Source: Takakia lepidozioides
Taxonomy: Eukaryota; Streptophyta; Takakiopsida; Takakiales; Takakiaceae
NCBI GenBank assembly: GCA_030704615.1
Contig: CM060734.1
Span: 2,790,001-2,854,000, forward strand
Reading direction: 5' to 3'
DNA length: 64,000 bases
Each line of letters begins with the position of its first letter. Within the stretch, counting starts at the first letter, position 1. Shown piece after piece: positions 1-10,735 of this stretch. A model generated the notes under the pieces. That model searched no databases. It worked only from the letters and a program-made list of their open reading frames with translations, and was not told the origin of the DNA. The position numbers were made by a program, and so were the translations under genes.

Positions 1-129
1 GGTGACAGTGGATGGAATCAGAGTGCTGTCCTAATTCTGGGTTTGGGTGGTATGGCTGAACGAGATGTGGTGTCATGTTTGCTGCATTGAATTCTAGGTT
101 GTCATTATGAGTTGCTAGCAACAAGGCAA

Positions 130-470
130 GGATGTATGCATGATTTGTGCAGAGGCATGGATAGCTGAAGGAGCAGGGATGGAGTGTGGGTTTTGATTCA
201 TCCAAGAGGGCCGGATTTCAAGCTTCAGATCACCTATGACTCCCTGTGGATAGCTACAAAAAACCTGCATGGGTAGATGGTCAACTGGAAGCCGCAGCAG
301 CATTGGCACGATTGATAAAATCAGGCACTGCTCATGAAGGCACCTTCTTCAACACGTTTCACCATGTTTTTCCCTATGATGAGAATCGGCCCTAAATGTT
401 GAATTTTGCAAATTAGCTGGTTGAGTGAACCTTAAATAGTTTGGAGTGACTTTGACATGATACTGCCAAT
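130..470 (+). repeat. Interspersed repeat, copy 1
   Basis: Two blocks of this stretch recur later in the window. The part around 150-290 (containing gatagctgaaggagcaggga) returns at about 6,635-6,780 on the same strand and, inverted, at about 7,100-7,225 and 7,510-7,640. The part around 340-480 (ending in taacagagacgaggagaagc) returns at about 6,280-6,465. The order of the two blocks is swapped between copies. No convincing coding frame covers it. It looks like a degraded dispersed element of unknown class. Confidence 0.6.
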
Positions 471-479
471 GTGACAACA

Positions 480-1380
480 AGATTAATATCCAGAAACAGG
501 TAACAGAGACGAGGAGAAGCTGTGACACAATAGAAACAATATTGCACATGTATGAACTACAAGTCGCAGCCCCCAAGTCAGTGCAACCAGCAGGAGTGCC
601 TGGTTCCCAACCCACAGTCGCTGTAGTCACTAGTGAGGTAGTGCATTTCAAACCTCCAGTTGTATCTGCCACTTCAACACTCCAGTTGTTGACTCCACTT
701 GCAAGTCATGAAGGCAACCAGCAGACAACTCATTGCACCACGTGCTGTGACCTCAAGCCTGCACGTCGCGAGACCCGGGAAGCCACGTGTGTCCTTGAAG
801 GTAACCACGACATACGGTCGCTACTACGAGCCCAGCACTCCGAGACCAGCACTCCGAGACGTAGTTCACAACTTCGCAGTCTGACCATGCAATCGTTGAA
901 ACGACTTGCTAGTTATTTTTGAACTATTGGTTAGTGCTCGTGTAGTATGAGATCGTAACTATTCAGCAGCGTGAAGCAACGCGGCTACGGCACGTGTCCT
1001 GCCTCCAAGAGAACACGTGGAGTTTTCACACCGAGCCACGCGGCTGTATTCCCGGCGTGCACACAGTGGGGAAGTCGGAACCTCCGGTCAAAAGTCCACC
1101 GTGGTCAAGGTCCAAAATTCAGTCAACGCCGCGCGTGGTGACGCCACATGGCCACACCTTAAGAATTACCCTGCAGTCGGCGTCACGACTGACTGGAACG
1201 ACTCCGACCAGGTAATGACTGGAACGACTGGCTGTTCGATAGGTCTTGTCATTTCGGACTTGTAGTCGCCCAGTCATTTTTTGACTGAAACGACTGGGTT
1301 TCCAGTCGTTCTTTGAGTCGTTATTTCAGCGATTCCTTGTAGTGTGTTTTGGAGGGCGGAGATGCTGGCATTATGAATAC
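480..1380. other. Stretch without a recognisable gene
   Basis: No protein family is recognisable in any frame. The open frames of up to 126 codons here lack motifs and overlap one another. From about 1,190 to 1,330 the motif gactggaacgactgg and its complement recur several times, giving a potential hairpin. It is probably old repeat-derived sequence. Confidence 0.4.
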
Positions 1381-1389
1381 CTCCTCTCG

Positions 1390-3050
1390 TGCCAGCAGTG
1401 ATGACAGTGAGTGGGCCAGTGCCCCATCCTTGTCTACGAATGGCAAGTATTAATGGTGCGTATTTTTGACGTTTTTCTAGAATAGCGGCACCAGAGAAGC
1501 AGTCATGACAGTAATTCTATAAAATGTATTGTGATATCTGATGATGGGATAGAGGGGGGGGGGGGGGGGGGGGAGTCAGCGGGTAGGCCATGGACTAGGA
1601 GAATGTCCGGGCATAGTCTAGCGGGGCATGTGCAAGATTTGTGAGGTTGACAGATACATGGAAGGAGCCAAGTCTCGGCCAAGTAAGTACAGTGTGGTCG
1701 GGGGGCTGGCCCTGGTATGTGCCAATGTTGATGAGTGTAAACCATCTGGTTGTACGACGTTGTAAGAGGAGCTTGTGGATGTGCTATACGGTGGTTATGA
1801 CGAGCGATTTACAACCCGTGGATGATAGGGTGCGGACATTCGCTAAGAATATGGGGCTGGCCAGGTGTCACGTTTAGCATGGAGGTGGGAGCAGAGTAGG
1901 CAATGCAGGGATGGATTAGGGTTGGCCAGAAGGTGTGTTTGCGTTGGTGGCCCATGTATTGAGCATATCTAAATTTGAGTGTTTGCAGTATTTGAGCATC
2001 TGAGGCGGCTTTAGAGTTCCAGAAGTGGTTTGATAATTTGCAAGACATTGGAGAGGGTCCATTTTTGGATATGAAGTTTGGTGTGGCTGAGAGAGGCTGA
2101 AGCTTGTTTGTTGGCTTCTTTAGTGAGGGTTTTAAGGAGGTTTCGGATTGGGCGGGTTGTTGGAGGGTCAAGTACCGGGTAGATCATCCAGAAGGGATGT
2201 GCATGAGCGACGTGAATGGGGTCGGCTGGTGGTTCAACTGAGGGTTTAGAGGCTCTGTGCTAGGAGGTCTGCCTCTTCGTTGCCAGTAATACCAGTGTGC
2301 GAACAAACTTTGAGAAAGTGGATGGGTTTATCGATGGTAATTGCTAAGTTGGCAATAGCAAAGATAAGGTTGCGGTCGGGGTGGTGGAGGTGGGAGGAGG
2401 GGCAGGCCAGGTGGTTTCTAAGTAAAAAGAGTGAGTTGAGGCTGTCAGTAAAAATGTAGTATGGTGGGGGAATAGGGTGAGTTGTGATAGGGCTTCAAAG
2501 ATGGCCATTAGCTCGGCCCGGAGAATGGTGGCGGGTCCAGGGAGCCTATGGGCCGTCCCTTTGTTGGTGGCGGCATGAAAGACGCCATATCCAGGGAGCC
2601 AGACTGGGAGCCATCCGTGTAGTGTGAGTGGAGTGGGGGGTATTTGGGGGAGGTGGGCCCAAGGTAGACCGGCGGGGGGTCCTGAGGGGTTACATGAGGG
2701 GGGTTGTGGGGACGGGGTGGGATTTTGTCCAGATTGTGTGAGTTTTTTGTTTAGACGGTGGTCGGGTGGGAGGACAATGGCTTGCTTGGGGTGTGTAAGT
2801 GGTGAGTAGCATGTCATGGGTATCAGATAGAAGATATTTAAGGTGTGTAGGGAAGTCGGGGGGTATAAGGGTGTGGGGGTTATTATGGACAAGCAGAATT
2901 AATGTTAGAGTAGGCTCTTTGTGTCGCAAGTATTTAGGGAAGGGTAGGTTTCGCATGTAGCGAAGTTGGTTTGGTTCGATGGCGCTAATGTTGTTACACC
3001 ATGGGGGAGTTGGAGTAAGGGGTGTTGTTGAGCATGTGACTTTTGTTCCG
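1390..3050 (-). mobile_element. LINE 3' part with RNase H domain, copy A
   Basis: Read on the minus strand, this contains the end of a non-LTR retrotransposon polyprotein. A ribonuclease H-like domain (about 2,660 down to 2,260) shows GPATILRAELMAI with its conserved glutamate and, in another frame, FTDSLNSLFL. After it comes a Cys/His motif (HILSECPHPIIHGL, near 1,820), as is usual behind RNase H in I/Tad-like LINEs. Several frameshifts break the frame, so it is dead. It aligns with copy B immediately to the right in the same orientation. A run of 20 G (1,554-1,573) lies near its 3' end. The reverse transcriptase core is missing, which is the usual 5' truncation of LINEs. Confidence 0.65.
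1554..1573 (+). repeat. Poly-G run of 20
   Basis: An uninterrupted run of 20 G inside the 3' part of LINE copy A. The length of such a run is hard to sequence, so 20 should be taken as approximate. Confidence 0.9.
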
Positions 3051-3079
3051 TGAGAATTAGGATAGTGGCAGAGGAGGGG

Positions 3080-4350
3080 GAGGAACAGGCAGCAAGGCGA
3101 GCCCATTAGAGACTGTGAGTGGGCCAGTCTTCCATCCCTGCCGACGAATTGCAAGAATGAGTGGGGCGTATTTTTGTCGCTTTTCCAGGATTGAATCGTG
3201 GGGGTATCGATCATGGCAGAATATAAACTCAATAAAGTGGATGATGAGTTGTGGGGATGGTGAGGTAGGTGGCGAGGCTGTAACGGGTATAATGAGTATG
3301 TCCGGGCAGAGCCGGGCGGGGCATGAGCAAGGTAGTCGGGTACAGGTACATGGTAAAAGCCATGAAGGCACAGTGTGATCTGGTGGTCTCCCTTGGAAGG
3401 TACCGACGTTAATGAGTGTGAACCATCGGGTTTCGGCGCGTTTTGTGAATAGTTTGTGGAGATGCCAGATTGCTTGGTTGTGGCGGGTGATATGAAGACC
3501 ATGGATGACCGGATTCGTGCATTGGCTCAGGAGGTGTGGCCAAGTATCACGTGCATTGTGGGTTGTGGAGCACAATGGGCAGTAAGGTGATGGAAAGAGA
3601 TGTGGCCAGAAAATGTGTTTGCGTGGTGACCCATGTATTGGGCGTATCTGAATTTAAGTGTCTGGCGTATTTGTGCATCAGTGGTTCGAGAGTTTGTGGT
3701 GTAATACCTCGGATTGGGTCCATTTTTGAATATGCACTTTGGTATGACTGATAGAGGCTGCGGCATGTTTGTTTGCTTCACGGGTGAGGGTGGCCAAGAG
3801 ATTGCGTGTGGGTCGTGGTGCGGTAGGGTTCAGAACTAGGTGTATAAACCAAAAGGGGTAGGAGTGGGCGATGTGGATAGGGTCATTTGTGGGGTTGACT
3901 TTGAGTTTGGTGGCACCGAGCTGAGCGAGGAGGTCGGCCTCCTCATTCCCTTGAATGCCAGTGTGCGAGCGTACTTTGAGTAGGTGTACTGGATGCTTTA
4001 TAGAAACGGCAGCGTTGACAATGGCTGAGATGAGGTTGCGGTCCGAATGATGGTGGTGGGAGGAGGGGGCGGGCAATGTGGTTGCGGATGAGAAATAAGG
4101 AGGTAAGGCTGTCAGTGAAGATGAAGTATGGTGGGGAGAAGGTATCGAGTAGGAGGAGAGCGTCACATATGGCCATAAGCTCGGCCCTGAGAATAGTTGC
4201 AGGGCTAGGGAGCCTGAGGGCCACCCCTCCCCCCGTACCTGCGTGATAGATACCGTATCCTGCATTAGTTTGAGTAAGGGATCCATCAGTGTAATGAGAG
4301 TTTGCGGGGGGGTATTTGAGGGGGTAGGATTGCTGATATAACGAAGGGAT
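3080..4350 (-). mobile_element. LINE 3' part with RNase H domain, copy B
   Basis: This is a second copy of the same LINE tail. On the minus strand it shows the complete RNase H signature across neighbouring frames: YTDGSLTQTNAGYGIYHAGT (first Asp, about 4,285), ATILRAELMAI (Glu), FIFTDSLTSLFL (second Asp) and KVRSHTGIQGNEEADLLA (His/Asp, about 3,930). A Cys/His motif follows near 3,540 (WPHLLSQCTNPVIHGL). Its 3' end (about 3,110-3,240) matches the 3' end of copy A (about 1,400-1,530). The two copies therefore lie head-to-tail, by tandem insertion or duplication. Frame changes make it a pseudogene. Confidence 0.7.
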
Positions 4351-4443
4351 GGGGGGGAAGGGGTTTGTTGGTGTGGCCTGTGGGGGGCGCTACAGTGCCT
4401 CGATCCAGGCTTTATTTGTTTTAATTCGGGGGACGGGGATAGG

Positions 4444-5167
4444 TGTCGCGGCCCTTTGCCTTGAGGGCAGGGGGTCGGGACACATAAGGGGCTGCCCCTG
4501 TGGTGGGGGCAGCGGCAGCGATAGGTATGGGGGCTGAAGCACCCTTGAGTGCCCAAGGCACTCAAGGAAGCGGAGGCGCTCACTAGGTGGAGCCCCGCAC
4601 ACCGGGTTGCGGTGGGGGTGGCTCCACAAGGGGTGGTGGTAGCTTAGCGGGACTTAGTGGGGGTGGCATAGGACTCACCATGGGGTGGAGACCTTGAGGT
4701 GGGAGTCGTGGGGAGTCTTGGGACTCATCACGGTCCATTGGGGCCGCGGTGAGTGGGCCAAGACTCACCGCGACTCACCACCGGGAATCGAGGGTCTTCG
4801 TGGTGGTTCACCATAAAATGGCATGGCTGTTTGTGGAACCCCCGCGGACAGCTACAGTAGTATATATAGGGAGTAGTAACCCCGAGAACGGTGCAAGCCC
4901 GTTGGTGACCAAAAACTAGTGAGTAAGCGAGCGAGCCGGAAAGCGACCAAAGAGTGGGGAGCTGTTCCGGACTGCCATCTACCAAAGGGAATTCCGCTGG
5001 TCCCAAATAGGTGGAGGGTCTTTCGGGGGAGCGAAGGGGGACCGTTATGTCCCGGTGAGCAGCCGAAGCTCCAAGTTGGCCTGGCGGCCAGGTTGGGAGT
5101 CAAGCGCGCGCATCAAAGCGAGTAACTATGACTTGAAGGGGAGTTTACCGAAGTGAGGTGCGCGACA
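4444..5167 (+). mobile_element. Solo LTR of the chromovirus family, TSD ATAGG
   Basis: A 724-bp sequence begins TGTCGCGGCC and ends GGTGCGCGACA. Both flanks carry ATAGG (4,439-4,443 and 5,168-5,172), a 5-bp TSD. It is the reverse complement of the LTRs at 31,037-31,768 and 37,309-38,036, so it lies in sense orientation on the plus strand. No internal retroelement sequence adjoins it, so it is a solo LTR left by recombination between two LTRs. It sits just outside LINE copy B. Confidence 0.92.
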
Positions 5168-5214
5168 ATAGGTATATCATAACGCCGAATGTGTATGGCC
5201 ATGAACAAGAATAC

Positions 5215-5360
5215 AGGTGTTCTCACAGTCAACACAGGCCAACACAGGCCTGCACAGGGATACACAATCATCTCAGGTTAGCACAGCCCGGGACAGAGTC
5301 ACACAGCCCAACACAGGACACATAGCCGGGATTGAGATCACACAAGTCCACATAGGGCTG
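5215..5360 (+). repeat. Imperfect CACAG-rich short repeats
   Basis: Motifs such as cacaggccaacacaggcc, cacagcccgggacagag and cacagcccaacacaggac alternate over about 145 bp, with an irregular period of 10-20 bp. It lies between the solo LTR and the zinc-knuckle ORF. No function is visible. Confidence 0.5.
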
Positions 5361-5368
5361 ATGGGACG

Positions 5369-6094
5369 GTGACTACGCAAACAGTTAAGGATGTACTGAA
5401 GGGTATTCCAACACGGGGCCAGGAAATGACGGAGAAGTGTTTGAAAGCAAACACGTGGCCTAAGGAGCAAGGCTCTCTGCATTGCATGTACTGCAAAAGC
5501 AGGCGCCATCACATAAAACGACAAAGTGGGCCGCCGAGGTACCCGTCTGGTACTTCCGCCGTTTATGCTTTGGAGCCCATTAATGCACTGAAAAGACGGG
5601 TTAATAACGGCCTTACTCGAATACCTAGACTAAAGAAATGCACACACTGTGTATATCATGGGCATCTAAAATCGGAATGTCCGCTCAGCAAGCGAGTTAA
5701 TTTGGAGAGTTACTTGACTACCGTTCACCCAATCAGACGGAGTTTTACAACGAATGGGGAATTTTTGAGGAATCAAGAACAAGAACTCAAACACGTTATG
5801 AGCGGCAGGGTAGGAATTATTCCGGATAACCGCAGCACAAGTAGTATGAGCAATAAAGGCTATAGCTTAGCAGCTATGGCAGGCGTTACGGACTACACAG
5901 TCACTTTGGTGCTTACACAGTGGCACCAGGATGAACGGGGAAGACGGGGTTTTTCACTTACGCATTGTTTGCAAGCACCGGGAGCTTACAAGGCATTGCC
6001 TTTGTCTTTGTGTGCTAGTCACACTTTCATGCTTTGTGCGCTGCAGAGTTTCTTGCAATTCTCCAATCAAGCCCACCCTGTTTACTCGAAATGA
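5369..6094 (+). CDS. ORF with CCHC zinc knuckle, gag-like
   Basis: This is an open frame of 241 codons. Residues around 90-104 read CTHCVYHGHLKSECP, an exact C-x2-C-x4-H-x4-C zinc knuckle as found in retroelement Gag and some RNA-binding proteins. A second, incomplete knuckle (CMYCKSRRHHIKRQ) lies about 50 residues earlier. There is no protease, reverse transcriptase or integrase beside it. The last third (from about residue 170) is low in motifs and may be readthrough into non-coding DNA. It starts about 200 bp after a solo LTR but is not joined to it. The likeliest reading is a gag remnant of a different retroelement; a host zinc-knuckle gene is the alternative. Confidence 0.4.
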   Translation: MTTQTVKDVLKGIPTRGQEMTEKCLKANTWPKEQGSLHCMYCKSRRHHIKRQSGPPRYPSGTSAVYALEPINALKRRVNNGLTRIPRLKKCTHCVYHGHLKSECPLSKRVNLESYLTTVHPIRRSFTTNGEFLRNQEQELKHVMSGRVGIIPDNRSTSSMSNKGYSLAAMAGVTDYTVTLVLTQWHQDERGRRGFSLTHCLQAPGAYKALPLSLCASHTFMLCALQSFLQFSNQAHPVYSK

Positions 6095-6269
6095 AGCAAG
6101 TGATGGAGGACATGAAGGTGAAGAGCGGTGTAGTGCTACACAAGAAGAGTATGGCCACCACGGAAGCAATTTCTTTGTTGAAGAAATTGGGTTTGAAAAA
6201 AATCTTATGCGCAAAGACTGGACTTTGCATCACCGGGAATTAATGATTGAGTTTGTTAGCAATTTCGAT

Positions 6270-6865
6270 TCCATGACCAATGAAGGCAGCTTCTTCAACA
6301 AATTTCACCCTATTTTCCCCTCTCATCAGAATCGGCCCTAAAATATTTTCATGTTACCTGGTTGAGTGAACTTTGATAGTTTGGAGTGACTTTGACATGA
6401 TACTGCCAAAGTGACAACAGGAAAGTATCCAAAACCATGTAACAGAGATGAGGAGAAGCTGTGGAATGAATACTTTTCTAACCCCGGCCAATGGTGGGAC
6501 AAACGAGGCGAAAAGGTGAATGCCTAGTAGATTACAGAGAGTAGCAGACGCAATTCAACATAGGAACTAGTGTGATAAGCTGAGTTTGGTGTTTCCTAGA
6601 AAGGCTGTCATTGTCAGCTGCTAGCAGCAAGACAAGGATGAATGCATGATATGTGCAAAGGCGTGGATAGCTGAAGGAGCAGGGATAAAGCGTGGGTGCA
6701 GATTCATCAAAGAGGGCCAGATTTCAAGCACAAGACTACCTATGATTCCTTACAAGAAACCTGCATGGGTAGATGGTCAACTAAAGGCAGCTGTTGCAGC
6801 ACTAAGGGTCCCCTCTGTGGGCATGTAAACACAGCCCACAAAGAGGTTCTTCCTACTCATGCCGC
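6270..6865 (+). repeat. Interspersed repeat, copy 2, plus LINE endonuclease scrap
   Basis: At 6,280-6,465 and 6,605-6,785 the two blocks of the repeat at 130-470 recur in swapped order. From about 6,797 to 6,863 the sequence matches the LINE at 57,424-57,495 (ctaagggtcccctctgtggg and onward). On the minus strand that piece reads like GMSRKNLFVGCVYMPTEGTL, part of a LINE endonuclease. The copies are therefore composite fragments of one or more LINE-related elements. Confidence 0.6.
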
Positions 6866-7094
6866 AAGCAGGCCGCCGCTGCACCAGCAGCCGCCACTAG
6901 CAGCAAGCCGCTGCACTTGGTGAGTATTCACATTGCTCCTTCACTTAATATACATGTTAACAAGGCGTTATATAGGCAAAATGTCAGGCTTAGATGCAGT
7001 TTGGATAATGTGAACATGAACTTGCCCACCAGCTTCCAAGCTTTCTTCCTTATGCACTCATGCAAGAGACAGAGCTAAGTATCCAAATCTGCTG

Positions 7095-7640
7095 AATTGT
7101 TTTCTTGGTTTATAGGGGGCAGGGTAAAGAATCATAGGTAGTTTTGTGCTTGAAATGCAGCCCTCTTGCATGAATTTGAACCCACATTCCATCCCTGCTC
7201 CTTCAGCTATTCCTGCCAAGAGAAAGAGAGAGGGAGGGCACGGCAGGGAGAGAGAGAGAGGGTAGCCAGTGGTGTGCTCACTGTTTGGGGGGGTGGCTGG
7301 CAAGTCGTTCAGGAGCCTGGAGCAAGTAGGCTGCTGCCGCCACAACAGCCAGCCAGCCACCAGCAGAAAGCTCCCGCATTTGGTGAGTATTCAGCGATGC
7401 TCCTGCACGTAACATACATGTTGACGAGGCCGGCGTTGCATAAAAAAATGTCTGGCTTAAATCCAGTTTCATCTTTATGCTAAAATGTCTCATCGGTTTA
7501 ATTAAAGGGGGCAGGGCAACGAATCAACATATTACGTAGCTTTGTGCTTCAAATCCAACTCTGTTGGACAAATCTGAACCCGCACTCCACCCCTGCTCCT
7601 TCAGTTATCCATGCCAAAAGAGAGAAGGAGAGGGGGTGCA
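7095..7640 (-). repeat. Interspersed repeat, copies 3 and 4, inverted
   Basis: Two inverted copies of the gatagctgaaggagcaggga block lie at about 7,100-7,225 and 7,510-7,640. Each is followed by a purine-rich gagagaggg tract. They also form a direct duplication of about 410 bp with each other. Confidence 0.6.
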
Positions 7641-7792
7641 GGGCAGGGCAGGGCATGGAGAGGGAAATCCATAGGTTCATATGTCGTTCAGAGAAGGAAT
7701 GAATTTTAAAATAAAGCCACTGTGAGGGCAACATGAGGGCAACATGTGAGGGCAACATGTATGTTATGCTGCCCCCTTTAGATTGTGTTTTG

Positions 7793-8045
7793 AGAGCCTG
7801 ATTTTGGGATAGCAGTGCAATTTTGTAAATCTGACTGGCAGTTGTTTAAGACAATCGCTTTTTACATCTGCTATCTTCAGTGCCTACATACTGTCCTTTG
7901 CACTTTGTTAGACTGTTGTTTGAGGAGCCAGATTTTGGGACTCCTGTGCTATTTTGTAAATTTGACTGGCAGTTGTTTAAGACAAACTCTTTTTACATCT
8001 TAAGTGCCTTTTTACATCTATGTCATGTCCTTCGCACTTTCTCAC
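7793..8045 (+). repeat. Two-copy tandem duplication, about 130 bp
   Basis: The stretch from gagcctgattttgggat (7,793) to the cctttgcacttt near 7,900 repeats imperfectly from 7,924 (gagccagattttgggactcc) to about 8,045. Both copies share gactggcagttgtttaagac. No coding content was seen. Confidence 0.6.
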
Positions 8046-8760
8046 TTTGTTCTTTCTTGTGAATGAAACATTGATTTGTTCTAGTATAGGTAATAAGCTG
8101 CAGTAGGTAGAATCACTATAGCAGTAGAAGTACAGATTTCAGAAAGACGTGTGCACGACTACGGTTCTACTATAGGTAGTAAACAATATCACTTTAACAT
8201 TACTAAACAACCTTCAATCATACATTGATATGTGTCATATCCAATAGAAAACACCTGGCAACGAGCTCCTATAAGCATAGTCGTGGTTCTGACTGTTAAA
8301 TACATTTAAAAGTTCAAAACAAACCCCTCATATGATCCACGTGTCCACATATCAGGATGTTTGTAGTCAGGACAATGACTGCAAGACCTCCTCATTATAT
8401 GCCACGTGTCCAGATATTAGCATGTTTGTAATCAGGATAATGACTTGAGGACCTCTTCATGGATATACCACTGCAATTTCTGAAGACGCCATATGGCGCA
8501 CAACCACAAAACCTCCTGGACTTATTGAAAAGAGACACGTGTACAGTTTGCAGCAACACACTAAGTCATAGATGATAGAAGTACATACGACTACCAAATG
8601 ACAGTGAGATGTATCACTTGGTTCATTTGACTGCAGTCATCCATGACCGACCATCCTGTACTCATTGTATTCACTTGGTTTGCACGACTTGCAGTCATGT
8701 AAGCAGTCATATGTACTGTTTATGACTACGGGATAGTAATATATACAATGATAAATACCA
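8046..8760. repeat. AT-rich stretch with a two-copy repeat
   Basis: No gene was recognised. Positions of about 8,324-8,388 and 8,390-8,457 are an imperfect tandem duplication (tccacgtgtccacatatca against gccacgtgtccagatatta, then tgtttgta and caggacaatgact). Short inverted repeats around gactgcagtcat surround 8,630. Confidence 0.45.
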
Positions 8761-8764
8761 CGAT

Positions 8765-9109
8765 CTGTTGTAGTGTAATTGGCAGCCTTCATCACATCCT
8801 TGAGGGTCCCGCCAAACTGCGCCAAAAGCCCTTCCCAAAAAGCTGGTGGCATTGGAGGCACCTTATGGTCCAATGGAGCCTTCGGAAGGTCATCGGGCTC
8901 CGCCTCCTCAAACGCCTCTCGCTCTTGAGCGTCATCACCTACTTGCCTCTTCCAATTGTCGCTCCGGTGACGCGCCGCCCCCGTCAGGCTCATTAGGCTC
9001 ATCGGCTTTCGGGCCGTTCCGCTTTCGCTAGGCCTTGCCTGACCCCATGGTGAAGCCAATCTTGACAAGGACAATCACATACTAAACTCTAGGCTCTGAT
9101 ACCATTAAG
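8765..9109 (-). pseudogene. Chromovirus gag 5' remnant and primer-binding site
   Basis: On the minus strand this corresponds to the first part of the gag gene of the full element at 31,037-38,036. It shares a WEGLLAQFGGTLKDVMKAAN-like stretch (the full copy has WEGLLAQFGRTLKDVLKAAN) and the start region near MGSGKPKRKR. Next to the LTR the sequence tctgatacca is the complement of a TGGTATCAGA primer-binding site for initiator tRNA-Met. The rest of this copy is missing, so it is a 5' end (5' LTR on the right) truncated internally. Confidence 0.75.
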
Positions 9110-10554
9110 TATCACACACCTGACTTCGGTAAAACTCCCCTTCAAGTCATAGTTACTGGCTTTGATGCGCGCGCCTAACTCCCAAACTGGCCGCCGGGCC
9201 GACTCGGGGCTTCGGCTGCTCACCGGGGCATAACGGTCCCCCTTGATCCCCCACGGAACCCTTGAACAATCGGGCCCAGTGGAAATTCCCTTTGATTGTT
9301 GGCAGTCTGGAATAGCTCCCTACACTTTGGTCGCTTTCCGTGTCGCGCACCTCACTTCGGTAAGCTCCCTTTCACGTCATAGTTACTCGCTTTGATGCGC
9401 GCGCCTAACTCCCAAACTGGCCGCCGGGCCAACTCGGAGCTTTGACTGCTCACCAGGACATAACGGTCCCCCTTTGCTCCCCCACAAAACCCTCGTTCAC
9501 TTTGGGCCTAGTGGAAATTCCTTTTGGTTGTTGGCAGTCCAGAACAGCTCCCCACACCTTGGTCGCTTTTCGGCTCGCATGCTTACTCACTAGTTTTTGG
9601 TCGCCAACGGGCTTGCAGCGTTCTCGGGGTTACTACTCCCTATATATACTTCTGTGACTGTCCGCGGGGGTTTCACAAACAACACCGTCCTTTTATGGCG
9701 AACTACCACGAAGACCCTTGACTCCCGGTGATGAGTCGCGGTGAGTCTTGGCCCACCCACCACGGCCCCAATGGACCATAATGAGTACCAAGACTCCCCA
9801 CAACTCCCACCACAAAGTCTCCACCCCATGGTGAGTCCTATGCCACCCCCACTAAGACCCACTAAGCTACCACCACCCCTCGTGGAACCCCCCCCACCGC
9901 AACCCGGGGTGTGGGGCTCCACCTAGTGAGCGCCTCCGCCTCCTTGGGTGCCTTGGGCACTCAAGGGTGTTTCAGCCCCCGTACTTATTGTTGCCACTGC
10001 CCCCACCACAAGGGCAGCCCCTCTTGTGTCCCGACCCCTCTGCCCTCAAGGCAAAAGGCCGCGACATTCCGGCTCGCTCGCTTGCTCACTAGCTTTTGGT
10101 CGCTCAACGAACTTGCACCGTTCTTGGGGTTACTACTCCCTTTGTATAGTCTTGTGTCGGCAGGGGTCTAAAAAACAGCCAAGTTCTTTTTTGGTGAACC
10201 ACCACCAAGACCCTCGACTTCCTGTGATGAGTCGCGGTGAGTCTTGGCCAACCCACCACAGCCCCAATAGACCGTGGTGAGCCCCAATACTCCCCACGAC
10301 TCCCGCCACAGCCCCGTGGTGAGTCCTATGCCACCCCCACTACGACTCCCTAAGCTACCACCACCCCATGTGGAGCCCCCCCACGTCCGCAACCCGTTTG
10401 CGGGGCTCCACCTAGTGAGCGCCGACGCCTCCTTGAGTGCTTTCGACACTCAAGGGTGCTTCAGCCCCCTTTCCTACTTGCTGCCGCTGCCCCCACCACG
10501 GGGCAGCCCCTCTTGTGTCCCGACCCCCTGCCCTCAAGGCAAAGGGCCGTGACG
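9110..10554 (-). mobile_element. Chromovirus 5' LTR split by a solo LTR
   Basis: The outer LTR occupies 9,110-9,340 and 10,072-10,554. It matches the 31,037-31,768 LTR end to end once the inner sequence is removed. It belongs to the gag remnant on its left. Its terminal bases are mutated (tatcacacacc and gccgtgacg in place of tgtcgcgcacc and gccgcgaca), which fits an old copy. Confidence 0.85.
9341..10066 (-). mobile_element. Nested solo LTR, TSD TTCCG
   Basis: This is a complete 726-bp LTR (tgtcgcgcacctca to ggccgcgaca) of the same family, inserted into the older LTR. TTCCG flanks it on both sides (9,336-9,340 and 10,067-10,071). It shows two separate transpositions of the family at this spot followed by loss of the internal part. 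Confidence 0.9.
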
Positions 10555-10609
10555 AACGACACCTGTCGACGTGCAACAGGGAGGTTCCACGCTGTTTTGG
10601 CGCATCTTG

Positions 10610-10620
10610 GCAGGAGCACC
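10610..10620 (+). repeat. Left 11-bp TSD of outer element
   Basis: GCAGGAGCACC, identical to 40,213-40,223. The next base (A) also agrees, so the duplication could be counted as 12 bp. Confidence 0.85.
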
Positions 10621-10735
10621 AGCGTAGCTACGGCGTGAGCCCAGCCCCGTGAGCCTGGGAGCTGAGCTCACGTTGTAGCTGCAAAGCGTGAGCTGAGCTC
10701 ACGCTTCAAGGAAGCGTGAGCGGCACAAATCTGCT
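10621..10735. promoter_or_regulatory. Left subterminal GTGAGC cluster of outer element
   Basis: GTGAGC or TGAGCTCAC occurs about six times here, in both orientations (near 10,634, 10,649, 10,661, 10,687, 10,694 and 10,713). The right end (40,150-40,200) has the same motif four to five times. Clustered subterminal motifs are typical transposase-binding sites. This role is inferred. Confidence 0.55.

Noticed and set aside
9442-10552. Pro/Ser/Thr-rich frames such as SLGPPTTAPMDHNEYQD, also at 31.2-31.9, 37.5-38.1 and 4.4-5.1 kb.
   Set aside because: All lie inside LTR copies, which do not encode proteins. They recur only because the LTRs are related.
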